Origin: Deminuibacter soli
GTDB lineage: Bacteria > Bacteroidota > Bacteroidia > Chitinophagales > Chitinophagaceae
NCBI RefSeq assembly: GCF_003412455.1
Contig: NZ_QTJU01000009.1
Coordinates: 1 to 64,000, forward strand
Length of the DNA: 64,000 bases
Direction of reading: 5' to 3'
Shown here: positions 53,915 through 62,862 of the stretch, in pieces
How positions within the stretch are numbered: position 1 is the first letter of the stretch
How the letters are laid out: the number at the start of each line of letters is the position of its first letter
Made by a program: the position numbers and the translations under genes
The notes under the pieces: generated by a model
Database searches by the model: none
Seen by the model: only the letters and a program-made list of their open reading frames with translations
Told to the model about the DNA's origin: nothing

Positions 53915-54274
53915 TTATTTGAGCAATCCCATGATTATTTCAAGCGATATACCACTTTCAGCAGCATCCTGTACATTAAATTCGTGAATCTGATCAGGCT
54001 CCTCCCACTCTTCTTCTTCAAACACAACTGATTCCCAGCCAATTACTACATTTTTTGACACCACGCCGGGCACTTTTCCTATTTCGTATTCAGCCAGTAA
54101 TGAAGCTATATAACGGTGATGTCCATTACTAATAACATCACCATCAACTGTAATACTGGCGAATTTTATACCATTTGCCATCTTGATATAGAGCCTATTA
54201 ATAATGGGGATACAAAGCTTTGCTTGTGATGGGGTTAATGCAACCCCTGCATCTAACAATTTTGTTATATGCAT
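53915..54274 (-). CDS. ParB-like-motif small protein
   Basis: About 119 residues from ATG 54274 (MHITKLLDAGVALTPSQ); a GTG at 54355 would add 27 residues. The stretch ASITVDGDVISNGHHRYIASLLAEYEIGKVPGV matches the ParB/Srx-fold signature (D-G-x-x-x-x-x-G-H-H-R-x-x-A), a nucleotide-binding fold found in ParB and in small accessory proteins. An acidic C-terminal stretch EEEEWEEPDQ follows. Co-directional with the HAD gene and probably co-transcribed. Function unknown; AT-rich base use suggests a transferred pair. Confidence 0.65.
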   Translation of the reverse strand: MHITKLLDAGVALTPSQAKLCIPIINRLYIKMANGIKFASITVDGDVISNGHHRYIASLLAEYEIGKVPGVVSKNVVIGWESVVFEEEEWEEPDQIHEFNVQDAAESGISLEIIMGLLK

Positions 54275-54442
54275 TGAAGTGATTTTTTCCAAACAGTTAG
54301 CATTTAAAGATTGGTAAGATATGAATTCCAGGTTATTTAGTAAGAATACGAACACCCGTTATTTTCCCTATTTTATAAATCCGTTTTCCGCATACCGTAA
54401 GACTTGCTTAATGTACACCAATACTTTTGCGACCTGAAATGA

Positions 54443-54473
54443 TTTGTTAAACAGACGTTCGTTTTAGTGTTTG
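54443..54473 (+). promoter_or_regulatory. Possible promoter of the siderophore receptor gene
   Basis: TTTG at 54443-54446 and TAGTGTTTG at 54465-54473, 18 bases apart, approximate the Bacteroidota pattern with one extra base in the -7 box. The start codon is 33 bases further on. Confidence 0.35.
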
Positions 54474-54506
54474 GACAGTTTTATTAACCACTAGCATTAT
54501 TACCTT

Positions 54507-56957
54507 ATGCGCTTTTTCAACACATTGCGCAGAAGACTACTCCCTTCTGCACTGACCTTTTTTTGCCTTGTATTATCCGTAAACCTGTTTGCACAGCTGA
54601 ATACAGACAAAGGCATTATCTCCGGACAAATTATTACCGCCGATAACCAGCCTGCAGAAGGCGTTATTGTTCGTTTGATTGGTACTGACAAAGCCACCCT
54701 CACTACAGAGAACGGCTTTTATATGTTCAAAAACCTGCCTGCAGGTACGTACCAGGTAGATGTTTCCCTGATGGGTTACAAACCGCTGGATAAAAAAGTA
54801 GTGCTGGCTGAGAACGGCAAACAAAACAATATCTCTTTCCAGCTGGAAGTATCTGATGCGCAGCTGAACGAAGTGGTAGTACGCAGCGGCGGCAACCGTT
54901 ATAAAGTAGACCGTGTATCCCCTTCCCTGCGCCTGCAAAGCTCCATTCTTGAAACACCGCAGAATATACAGGTGATCAGCAAACAAACCCTGGCCGATCA
55001 GCAGGTGTTTGACGTAGTAGACGGAATTACCCGCAACGTGAGCGGCGCCACACGTGTAGGTCACTGGGATAACCAGTATGCCAATATACGCATGCGTGGT
55101 TCTAAAATTCCCGCTTTCCGCAATGGTATGAACATTGAAGCCAGCTGGGGACCCACCGCTGAAGATGCTGCCATGATTGAGAACATTGAGTTTGTAAAAG
55201 GCCCGGCAGGTTTTATGCTGGCCGCAGGTGAACCAGGTGGCTTTTACAATGTGGTAACCAAAAAACCTTCCGGTGTTAACCGCCAGTCGCTTACCATGAG
55301 CATGGGCAGCTTCAGCACATACCGCGCTGCGCTTGACCTGGATGGCAAGCTGAGCAAAGACGGCCGCTTACTGTACCGCTTAAACGTAGCCGGTCAGCAG
55401 AAAGATTATTTTACCAAGTACAACTATAACAACCGCGTACTGGTATCGCCTGTAATCAAATACCTGATTGATGATAAAACATCCGTAACCTTTGAATACA
55501 GCTTCCAGGGTATTAAGTACCTGGCAAATGGCAACTATTCTTTCTCTAAAAGAAAACTGGCCGATGAAAATGTAGCCAATGATTTTTTCTATGGTGATCC
55601 TTCATTGACACCCGGTAAAATCAAAGACCATAGCGTATACCTGTATTTCGATCATAAACTCAGCGAACGCTGGAAAGCACACGCACAAGTTGCTTACTTT
55701 AACTTCAGCATGGTGGCCAACAGCATATGGCCTTCTACCCTTGATTCTGCAGGTAACATGACCCGTGCCTACAGCATCGGTGATGAAGCAGGTGAAAACC
55801 GTTTTGGCCAGTTCTCCCTGAGTGGTGAAGAAAGAACCGGCAACATTCGCCACCGCATACTGGCAGGCGCTGATTTCGGCAACAAAAAATTCTGGGGCGA
55901 TTTCCGCCAGTTCTCTCCCAACCTGCGTTTGGCAGGCGGCAAGGTGTTTAATATTTATAACCCTAGTTATGGCATCCCTGCAGATTCTATTCCTAAAATT
56001 GACCGCTCTGTAGATGTGCGCACCCGTGCCGGTTCTACTGCCTATGCCACTGTTACAGATTATGCATCTGTATATGCACAGGATGAACTGGGCTTTTTAA
56101 ATGATCAGCTGCGGTTGTCGCTGGGCCTGCGTTATACGTCCGCAGAAACTGTTGGCAAGACCAAAACTGCTGATATTAAAGACCATGTTTTTTCTCCTCG
56201 TGTGGGCTTAAGCTACTCTATCGACAAGCAAACTTCTGTGTATGCATTGTACGACCAGTCGTTTGTACCGCAATCAGGTACCGACTATTTCGGCAATGCC
56301 TTCAAACCTGTTAAAGGCAACGACCTGGAAGCAGGTGTTAAAAGAGAATGGTTCAATGGCCGCTGGACAAGTGGTGTGAGTGTATACCGCATTAACCGCC
56401 AGAATGCGCTTACGCCTGATACAGACCCCACGCACGTAAACGGCACCACTACCTTCCAGGTACAGCTGGGTGAAACACAAACCAAGGGCGTGGAAGTAGA
56501 CATCAATGGTGAGCTGGCAAAGGGCCTGAACCTGGTAGCCAATTACGCCTACACCAGTTCAAAAATCACCAGGGAATCACCCAACCAACCAATCAAAACT
56601 GTTGGTAATGTAACACCCAACACTGTTGGTCATATTACCAATGCATGGCTGCAATACCGCTTCAGCAAAGGCACGCTGAATGGTTTTGGTTTATCCGGCG
56701 GCATCCAGTGGCTGGCTGACCGTTATACCGGCACTACCCAAACACCTAACTGGCCTAACTACTTCCGGGCAGACGCCGGCGTTTCGTACCAGAAAAACAA
56801 GTTTGGTATTTCCCTGCTGGTAAACAACCTGCTCGATGATCAGCGTTTGCTTACAACCGCATCGCTGGATACCAACCCGAAAGCAAACACCAGCTTTTAC
56901 AGCTATGTAGTGGAAGCACGCCGCAACGTGAGAATGTCTATCACCTATAAATTCTAA
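54507..56957 (+). CDS. TonB-dependent siderophore receptor (FoxA/FhuA-like)
   Basis: An 816-residue outer-membrane receptor. Signal peptide ends near VNLFAQ; a carboxypeptidase-regulatory-like domain (about 38-120) precedes the plug (LETPQNIQVISKQTLADQQVFDVVDGITRNVSGAT, ANIRMRGSK, IENIEFVKGPAGFMLAAGEPGGFYNVVTKKP) and a 22-strand barrel ending VRMSITYKF. The plug words and the terminal aromatic are those of hydroxamate siderophore receptors. The PepSY membrane protein gene starts 3 bases after its stop, as in foxA-foxB pairs, which supports ferric-siderophore uptake. Regulation by iron is expected but no Fur box was identified. Confidence 0.93.
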   Translation: MRFFNTLRRRLLPSALTFFCLVLSVNLFAQLNTDKGIISGQIITADNQPAEGVIVRLIGTDKATLTTENGFYMFKNLPAGTYQVDVSLMGYKPLDKKVVLAENGKQNNISFQLEVSDAQLNEVVVRSGGNRYKVDRVSPSLRLQSSILETPQNIQVISKQTLADQQVFDVVDGITRNVSGATRVGHWDNQYANIRMRGSKIPAFRNGMNIEASWGPTAEDAAMIENIEFVKGPAGFMLAAGEPGGFYNVVTKKPSGVNRQSLTMSMGSFSTYRAALDLDGKLSKDGRLLYRLNVAGQQKDYFTKYNYNNRVLVSPVIKYLIDDKTSVTFEYSFQGIKYLANGNYSFSKRKLADENVANDFFYGDPSLTPGKIKDHSVYLYFDHKLSERWKAHAQVAYFNFSMVANSIWPSTLDSAGNMTRAYSIGDEAGENRFGQFSLSGEERTGNIRHRILAGADFGNKKFWGDFRQFSPNLRLAGGKVFNIYNPSYGIPADSIPKIDRSVDVRTRAGSTAYATVTDYASVYAQDELGFLNDQLRLSLGLRYTSAETVGKTKTADIKDHVFSPRVGLSYSIDKQTSVYALYDQSFVPQSGTDYFGNAFKPVKGNDLEAGVKREWFNGRWTSGVSVYRINRQNALTPDTDPTHVNGTTTFQVQLGETQTKGVEVDINGELAKGLNLVANYAYTSSKITRESPNQPIKTVGNVTPNTVGHITNAWLQYRFSKGTLNGFGLSGGIQWLADRYTGTTQTPNWPNYFRADAGVSYQKNKFGISLLVNNLLDDQRLLTTASLDTNPKANTSFYSYVVEARRNVRMSITYKF

Positions 56958-56960
56958 GGC

Positions 56961-58208
56961 ATGGAACTAAGCAAGCCAATGGCCACAGCGCCGCCCAAAA
57001 CGGCCGTAAAAAAGAAACGCGGCAAATCATTGTTCCGCACCATTAACGACTGGCTGCATTTGTGGCTGGGACTGGTGAGTGGCATTATTGTATTTATCGT
57101 GAGCATTACGGGTTGCATCTATGCTTTTCAAAAAGAAATAAGCAGCGTAACACAACCTTACCAGTTTGTACAGGTTGAGGCCAAACCATACTTAAGTCCA
57201 TCTGCTCTTAAAAAAATCGCTGAACAACACCAGTTCGGCGATAAGGCCGGCAAACCCGGATCAGTAATCAATGCCGTACAATATCCGGGTACAGGCAAAG
57301 CAGCCATCGCCACCTACCGCGATAAGCAAACGGGTTACATGATGGTTTACCTGAATCCCTATTCGGGACAGGTATTAAAGGCAAAGGCGCTGGAGAAAGA
57401 CTTTTTCCGCATTGTGCTGATCGGGCATTTTAACCTGTGGCTGCCGCGAGAAGTTGGTCAGCCGATTGTATGCTGGGCTACGCTGATTTTTATCGTACTG
57501 CTGATTACCGGTCTGGTAATGTGGTGGCCGAAAAACCTGCGCAAGGCTAATGTAGACAAGAGCTTCAAAATAAAATGGAAGGCTACTTTCAAGCGTGTGA
57601 ACTACGACCTGCACAATGTGCTGGGCTTTTACACCCTGATAGGCGCCTTTATTATTGCCGTTACCGGTATTTATTTTGGTTTTAAATGGGTACCCAAATC
57701 TATTTACTGGGTAGCCAGCGGCGGCAAAACCATGCCGGAACGCAGGGGCGCCATGCTTTCTGACACCACGGCTATACCTGCGCAAAAAGCATTGTACTCG
57801 GCAGAAGACAGTATCTGGAGCAAACTAAGCCATGAATACAGCAACACAGGCAGCCTGTCTATACAGTTTGCGCAGAAGAAAAGCGATGCCATTTCTGCAT
57901 CTTATAATCCCGAGCAGGAAACATTTTATAAGAACCACACACGATTGTTTGACCGCTACACGCTTAAAGAAATACAGGGACAAACCCTGTACAACAAAAG
58001 CTATGAGCAAGGCAGCGGTGCAGATAAACTGGTGCGCATGGATTATGATATTCATGTAGGTGCCATCGGCGGTATTGCAGGCAAGATTATTGCCTTTTTA
58101 ATAAGCCTGGTGTGTGCCAGCCTGCCCGTTACCGGTTTTATTATCTGGTGGGGTAAAAAACGAAAGAAGCCCAAAGCAAAGCCTGTTGCGAAAGCAACAG
58201 TTGCATAA
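56961..58208 (+). CDS. PepSY-associated membrane reductase (FoxB/PiuB-like)
   Basis: A 415-residue inner-membrane protein with four membrane segments (WLHLWLGLVSGIIVFIVSITG; GQPIVCWATLIFIVLLITGLVMWW; LHNVLGFYTLIGAFIIAVTGIYFGF; IIAFLISLVCASLPVTGFIIWW) and a PepSY-type periplasmic domain after the first. Conserved His residues next to the helices (HLWLG, HFNLWLP, DLHNVLG, DIHVGAIGG) are candidate heme b ligands. Relatives such as FoxB reduce iron from ferric siderophores on the periplasmic side. It is translationally close-coupled to the receptor gene upstream. Confidence 0.9.
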   Translation: MELSKPMATAPPKTAVKKKRGKSLFRTINDWLHLWLGLVSGIIVFIVSITGCIYAFQKEISSVTQPYQFVQVEAKPYLSPSALKKIAEQHQFGDKAGKPGSVINAVQYPGTGKAAIATYRDKQTGYMMVYLNPYSGQVLKAKALEKDFFRIVLIGHFNLWLPREVGQPIVCWATLIFIVLLITGLVMWWPKNLRKANVDKSFKIKWKATFKRVNYDLHNVLGFYTLIGAFIIAVTGIYFGFKWVPKSIYWVASGGKTMPERRGAMLSDTTAIPAQKALYSAEDSIWSKLSHEYSNTGSLSIQFAQKKSDAISASYNPEQETFYKNHTRLFDRYTLKEIQGQTLYNKSYEQGSGADKLVRMDYDIHVGAIGGIAGKIIAFLISLVCASLPVTGFIIWWGKKRKKPKAKPVAKATVA

Positions 58209-58210
58209 AG

Positions 58211-58237
58211 AAAAAGGAGCCGCTGGCTCCTTTTTTT
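58211..58237. terminator. Bidirectional intrinsic terminator
   Basis: Stem AAAAAGGAGCC (58211-58221), loop GCT, GGCTCC (58225-58230) and seven T. A- and T-tracts on both sides serve the convergent PepSY and AraC genes. Confidence 0.9.
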
Positions 58238-58239
58238 AT

Positions 58240-59166
58240 TTACTGAAACGACTGCCTGAATGTTAATGGAGACACATTCGTTTTTGTTTTAAACAGTTTG
58301 CTGAACGATTGTGCGTGTTCAAAACCCAATTCGCAGGCAATTTCGCTAACCGATAAGTTTGTGGCGGATAATTTTTCCTTCGCTTTTTCAATGAGCTTTT
58401 CGTGGATATGTTGCTGTGTGTTTAAACCGGTACTTACCTTCAACAACGTACTTAAGTAGTCGGGTGAAAGATGGAGCTGTTCGGCAATGTATTGAACAGT
58501 GGGCAAGCCCTTTACCATTGCATCCCCGCTAAAATAAGCATCCAGCAAGTTTTCCAGCCGGGTAAGCACCTGGTGACCCGATACTTTGCGGGTAATAAAC
58601 TGGCGATGGTAAAACCTGTCGGCATAGTTAAGCAACACCTCGATCTGCGATATAATAATCTGCTGGCTGAACTTATCAATATTCGCATGATATTCCTGCT
58701 GTATGTTTTGCAGTATACCTGTAATAACCATTTCTTCTTTATCAGACAAAAACAGTGCTTCGTTAACAGCATAACCAAAGTATTCATACCGTTTGATTGT
58801 TTTCGCCAGCGGCGTATCCCACAAGAAATCAGGATGAATCAATAACATCCAGCCGCTTTTATCAGGGGCATCTGCGGTTGCCTGTATGCTGAATACCTGG
58901 CCCGGGGCAATAAAAAACAGCACACCTTCATCAAAATCATACTCCTGCTGGCCATATTTAAAACTGGCATTGAAGTTCCGCTTTAAAGCAATAAGATAAA
59001 AGTCATGCACCCAGCTGCTGTTATTGTTCTCAGGTGAATGTTTGATAGCAGCATAATTTACCAGGCTTACCAGGGGATGTTCAGGTTTGGGCAAACCACG
59101 CAGCCGGTGATATTCGGTGATGGTAGAAATCCTGCGTAAGCTTGAATTATTGCCGGATGGTTTCAT
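58240..59166 (-). CDS. AraC-family transcriptional regulator
   Basis: A 308-residue activator: N-terminal cupin-like sensor domain (about 50-170) and a C-terminal double helix-turn-helix (VQYIAEQLHLSPDYLSTLLKVSTGLNTQQHIHEKLIEKAKEKLSATNLSVSEIACELGFEHAQSFSKLFKTKTNVSPLTFRQSF, about 225-308). Effector unknown. It is convergent with the siderophore genes and divergent-free from the epimerase gene on the same strand upstream; either could be its target. Confidence 0.92.
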   Translation of the reverse strand: MKPSGNNSSLRRISTITEYHRLRGLPKPEHPLVSLVNYAAIKHSPENNNSSWVHDFYLIALKRNFNASFKYGQQEYDFDEGVLFFIAPGQVFSIQATADAPDKSGWMLLIHPDFLWDTPLAKTIKRYEYFGYAVNEALFLSDKEEMVITGILQNIQQEYHANIDKFSQQIIISQIEVLLNYADRFYHRQFITRKVSGHQVLTRLENLLDAYFSGDAMVKGLPTVQYIAEQLHLSPDYLSTLLKVSTGLNTQQHIHEKLIEKAKEKLSATNLSVSEIACELGFEHAQSFSKLFKTKTNVSPLTFRQSFQ

Positions 59167-59246
59167 TGCTTTATGGCTATAATTGTTCGATGATTTTATG
59201 ACTGTAATTTACCCATGATTTCCCGGTGTTATTGCTTTTACACCAG

Positions 59247-60140
59247 CTATTTTGCGGAGAAGTAGCTGGCAGCCATATCAGCAAGAAGGCCGGGTTGCGT
59301 TGGCTGCCAGTTTAAGGCTTGCTTTGTCTGGTCAGCAGAGGCACGGATATCCATGGCGGCAAAATGGGCGAACCAGCCAAAATGGGCAGCAGCTTCTTCT
59401 TTTGATGTTGACACGGCAGGCACATTTAAACCGCGGGCAATGGCCGTTGCAATATCGCGGAATGCGATGCCTTCTTCGGCTACTGCATGATACCTGGTGC
59501 CGCCTGCAGCCGCTTTTTCCAATGCAAGCCTGTATAGTTTTGCAGCATCATAGCGGTGAACGGCAGGCCAGCAATTCAGTGCATCGCCCGGGTAAACTGA
59601 TACACCTTTTTCACGCGCAATGTTTGCAAGCATAGGCACAAAACCATGATCGCCCGCGCCATGCGTGGATGGAGGCAACCGTACTACAGAAGCGCGCACA
59701 CCACGGCCTGCCGCTACATCTGCCGCTTCTTCTGAAGCAATGCGCGGGTTGAGGCCTGCAATGGGCATATCCGTTTCATTTACTATGCTGCCTTTGGGTA
59801 AAAGGCCGATAGCAGATGTGATGATTAAAGGGCGGGCTGAACCTTCGAGTACATCTCCGAAGGCTTCTATCACGCGCCTGTCATGTTCACAGCTTTCTTT
59901 GAATTTAGAGAAATCGTGGTTAAAGCCGGTGTGAATTACACCATCTGATACGGCCGCGCCGCTGCGCAGGCTGTCAATATCATACAGATCTCCCGGGTGT
60001 ACTTCGGCGCCTGCTGCCGTAAGCAACTGTGCCCCTTCGGGTGAACGGGCAAGGCCCAGCACCTGGTGACCTGCAGTAATTAATTCGTGAACAACGGCTG
60101 AGCCTACAAAACCTGTAGCGCCGGTAACAAAAACGCGCAT
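59247..60140 (-). CDS. NAD(P)-dependent epimerase/dehydratase-family (extended SDR) protein
   Basis: A 297-residue extended or atypical SDR. It starts at ATG 60140 with the nucleotide-binding MRVFVTGATGFVGSAVVHEL; the longer frame to 60233 overlaps the neighbouring gene. LIITSAIGLLPKGS holds the Ser/Thr region, but a YxxxK is not evident at the usual place, suggesting a nucleotide-sugar or NmrA-like role with altered chemistry. HRYDAAKLYRLALEKA and LNWQPTQPGLLADM are the usual C-terminal blocks. Substrate unknown. It lies just upstream (in transcription) of the AraC gene, 80 bases apart. Confidence 0.87.
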   Translation of the reverse strand: MRVFVTGATGFVGSAVVHELITAGHQVLGLARSPEGAQLLTAAGAEVHPGDLYDIDSLRSGAAVSDGVIHTGFNHDFSKFKESCEHDRRVIEAFGDVLEGSARPLIITSAIGLLPKGSIVNETDMPIAGLNPRIASEEAADVAAGRGVRASVVRLPPSTHGAGDHGFVPMLANIAREKGVSVYPGDALNCWPAVHRYDAAKLYRLALEKAAAGGTRYHAVAEEGIAFRDIATAIARGLNVPAVSTSKEEAAAHFGWFAHFAAMDIRASADQTKQALNWQPTQPGLLADMAASYFSAK

Positions 60141-60229
60141 ATGTTTTACTTTTAATAACGCAAATATCCTGCGCGTTAAAGGATTGGATGTAGCCGGATC
60201 CGTGTATGTTGTAGCTGAAACCGGGGGCA

Positions 60230-62425
60230 TCACCTTCTGTGAAACCCACCAAAGTGACCGCCTCCCCTGTTCATTCTTGCATTTTGAAAGCGCTGGGTCT
60301 GCATTTGTCCACGTTCGCGTGATGCAGCTGAGTTGCCGAGCCCCTGCCTTTGAATGGTTTCCCTGTTTACCTGGTTCCAGTTGCCTTTGTTGTACTGGCT
60401 CCAGTTGCCTGTGCCGTTTTTTCTATACACATTGCCATCGTGACCGGCATACACGCCGTTGTTGGTATGCACTACGGTACCATTGGCACCATGTGTTACC
60501 ACACCTCTTTGCCCGGTAGATGTGCGATAGGCAGCAGCCGTTCCGTTAGCAGTGGTAATATGCCCTGTTTGTGCCCATTGCCCGCCGCGTGTTGCTACCG
60601 AGCTGCCCCATTGCGCATAAGCATTATGCCCTTGTGAAGTAGCACCGTAACCGCCTGTCCATGGGTTATAGGATCTTGCTACTGTTCTGCCACCATACAT
60701 GCCCTGTACACTTGCAGAACGGCCATACCTGCCTGTTGCAGGATTATACCAGGCACTGGTTCCTGCTGCACCATAAGGACCATATACGCGGCGACCGGCG
60801 GCATAACCGCCTGTGTAAGGATTGTACACGGCCCCCATGCCATAGGTACGCGGCCAGGGACGGTATACCGGGTAGCCAAAGCCAGCGCCCCAATAAAAAT
60901 AAGGCGGGTAATAATAACCGGTACCATATACAATGGCTGCACCTACTGCAGCGCCTAAAATAAACATGCCGAAATAACCGCCCGTCGAACTGCTCTCGAC
61001 GGTGGATTCTGTAGCATTGGTTTGTGTTACATAGGTTACGTTATATACCGGAGAAGAAGATGGAATGGTGTAAATTTCCTGCGGCACGCTATCTGCCGTT
61101 TTCCAGGGACCGGAAGGGTTTGAAGAAACAAACCATACTGCCTGGAAACAGAGATAATATAAATCACCCACCTTGATCACTTTATCCTGGGTATTGGTAG
61201 CATAGTCCATCGTGGTGCCTTCAATGGTTTTGAAGTTGGGCGTACCATCGTAACTGATTTTTACGTTCGCCTCTGCCTGGGCCTTGTTGATAAGCACTGT
61301 TGTGGGCACCTTTGCCAGCATTACCGCATCGGAAGCTTCAATTGTGCCTGGTACAGAAGCAAGCACATCACCCTTTTCAGAGTATGGCGGAATCTTTGCA
61401 AAATCTGCGGGCAGGTGATCACCTGCATACGCCCACGGCCCTTCCAGGCTACCTGCGCTAAACCAGCGACCGGAGAGCAAAACATAATAAGTTTCAGCAG
61501 CATTATCCAGGAACACATCGTTTTCTGTATTGGCAATATACATCAATTGTGTACCTGTAATTTTAGTGTAGATGGGCGCACCTTTAACCAAAATCAACTC
61601 TGCCGGTACAGCGCTGAAAAAAACTTTGGGAACTTTGCCCGAAGGCGGCGGTGGCGGGATCATTTTTTTCACATCATCAAAATTCTGCCCTGCAGGCAGC
61701 TTGTTCATATCTTTCGGCAATTGCAAAGTCTGCGTCCACGGGCCTTGCAGGCTGGTAGCAGTAAGCCAGGTTTTATCTTCCAGCAGGTAGTAGTTTTGTT
61801 TTTTCTTATCGCAGAACAAATCCCAGTTGCTGTTTACAATAAACTGCATGTCATTTTTTTCTATCGGTGCCAGCACCGGCTCGCCTTCAACCATTAACAA
61901 TACAGCCGGATTGGTACTGTAGAAAATGGGCGGCGGATCGTTTTTAACAGCCACGCCCTCAGTGGGTGTACCGGGTTTCACCACATCGGCCATTACCCTA
62001 TCCAGCATAACAGGTTCGCCACCTGTTGGGGCCAGGCTCATAAACAGTTGTTTCATTTGTGCCTGCCCGGCAGTATCGGGCAAAGCAAAGCGAATGTCTT
62101 TTACGTCCACATCTTTAAAGTATACCATGCGTTCCTCCTTGTCAACCGTAGTACTGCAGTCGATGGAAGCTACACCCAGTATTTGTTTGCCACCTTTGGG
62201 CGTTAATGAAAATGCAAACCGGGCAGACAATTGTTTATAATCTTTCCATTCATCTATTTGCGGTTGATAGTACAGCAGTACCGCTCCGTTATTCGTTTTT
62301 TGCCGTGGCCATCCAATGTCTTTAGGCACGCTGGCTGTGCCGGTTTCAGCAGCAGGTTTTGTTTGTGCAAACGTTGCATCTGCCAGCAAAAGCACAAACA
62401 GCAAACAAAGAATTGATTGTTTCAT
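60230..62425 (-). CDS. Secreted Gly/Tyr-rich protein with repeated W...GPW modules
   Basis: A 731-residue exported protein (signal peptide to about ATFAQ). The first 470 residues contain three similar beta modules, each ending in W(L/F)-x-(A/S)-x-S-x-x-GPW: WLTATSLQGPW, WFSAGSLEGPW and WFVSSNPSGPW. A hydrophobic segment follows (GYFGMFILGAAVGAAIVYGTGYYYPPYF), then a Gly/Tyr/Asn/Arg-rich tail with YNPYTGGYAAG, YNPATGRYGRSA and YNPWTGGYGATS repeats, ending MNRGGGHFGGFHRR. Similar proteins are sometimes labelled carbohydrate-binding family V/XII, but no enzymatic site is visible. Location is likely the envelope. Confidence 0.75.
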   Translation of the reverse strand: MKQSILCLLFVLLLADATFAQTKPAAETGTASVPKDIGWPRQKTNNGAVLLYYQPQIDEWKDYKQLSARFAFSLTPKGGKQILGVASIDCSTTVDKEERMVYFKDVDVKDIRFALPDTAGQAQMKQLFMSLAPTGGEPVMLDRVMADVVKPGTPTEGVAVKNDPPPIFYSTNPAVLLMVEGEPVLAPIEKNDMQFIVNSNWDLFCDKKKQNYYLLEDKTWLTATSLQGPWTQTLQLPKDMNKLPAGQNFDDVKKMIPPPPPSGKVPKVFFSAVPAELILVKGAPIYTKITGTQLMYIANTENDVFLDNAAETYYVLLSGRWFSAGSLEGPWAYAGDHLPADFAKIPPYSEKGDVLASVPGTIEASDAVMLAKVPTTVLINKAQAEANVKISYDGTPNFKTIEGTTMDYATNTQDKVIKVGDLYYLCFQAVWFVSSNPSGPWKTADSVPQEIYTIPSSSPVYNVTYVTQTNATESTVESSSTGGYFGMFILGAAVGAAIVYGTGYYYPPYFYWGAGFGYPVYRPWPRTYGMGAVYNPYTGGYAAGRRVYGPYGAAGTSAWYNPATGRYGRSASVQGMYGGRTVARSYNPWTGGYGATSQGHNAYAQWGSSVATRGGQWAQTGHITTANGTAAAYRTSTGQRGVVTHGANGTVVHTNNGVYAGHDGNVYRKNGTGNWSQYNKGNWNQVNRETIQRQGLGNSAASRERGQMQTQRFQNARMNRGGGHFGGFHRR

Positions 62426-62481
62426 TGTTCAATGGATTTATTGTTCAATGGTTTAATTGTTCAATAGTTTAATTGTTCAAA
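62424..62481. repeat. 16-bp tandem repeat
   Basis: Three and a half copies of an ATTGTTCAATGGTTTA-like 16-mer (62424-62439, 62440-62455, 62456-62471 and a partial to 62481), with one to two changes between copies, overlapping the start codon of the minus-strand gene that begins at 62425. Confidence 0.7.
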
Positions 62482-62706
62482 CAGAACGTTGGGCAATAGA
62501 TTGATGGTCTTCTGTGGAGACTAAATACACTGACCACCTTATCGCGGGCGATATGTACAACTGTAAAATTAGCGCTAATTGGCTGCTGCGTAAAAAGAAA
62601 CGGTTACAGGTTGTTTGTAACGCTGAAGCAGTGGCAATGCGGGGATATAACTATCCTACAGCAGACACAAGCTGAAACAATGAAGTACGACAGGCAATAA
62701 CAACGT

Positions 62707-62862
62707 CTAAAAATCGCCTTGCAGGAAGGCCAGGGCCTGTTTGAGAAAGGCCTCGCGGCGGCCGGGGCCTATGTATGGTATGTGGCCGCCACCGGGCACT
62801 ACGTATAAATGCGCATGCGGAATGCTTTGATACATTTCCCATGCATTGGTTATGGCGCAATG
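62707..62862 (-). pseudogene. C-terminal remnant of an alpha/beta hydrolase
   Basis: Read on the minus strand the stretch gives AITNAWEMYQSIPHAHLYVVPGGGHIPYIGPGRREAFLKQALAFLQ-like codons split over about 50 residues to a TAG at 62707-62709. The block SIPHAHLYVVPGGGHIP is the catalytic-His segment of alpha/beta hydrolases followed by the last helix. The frame meets a stop codon at 62863-62865, so everything before the His region is missing. The remnant abuts the end of the next gene. Confidence 0.65.

Noticed and set aside
62651..62860. 69-residue minus-strand open frame MRHNQCMGNV...
   Set aside because: It is out of frame with the alpha/beta hydrolase remnant that occupies the same bases and explains the coding signal better.
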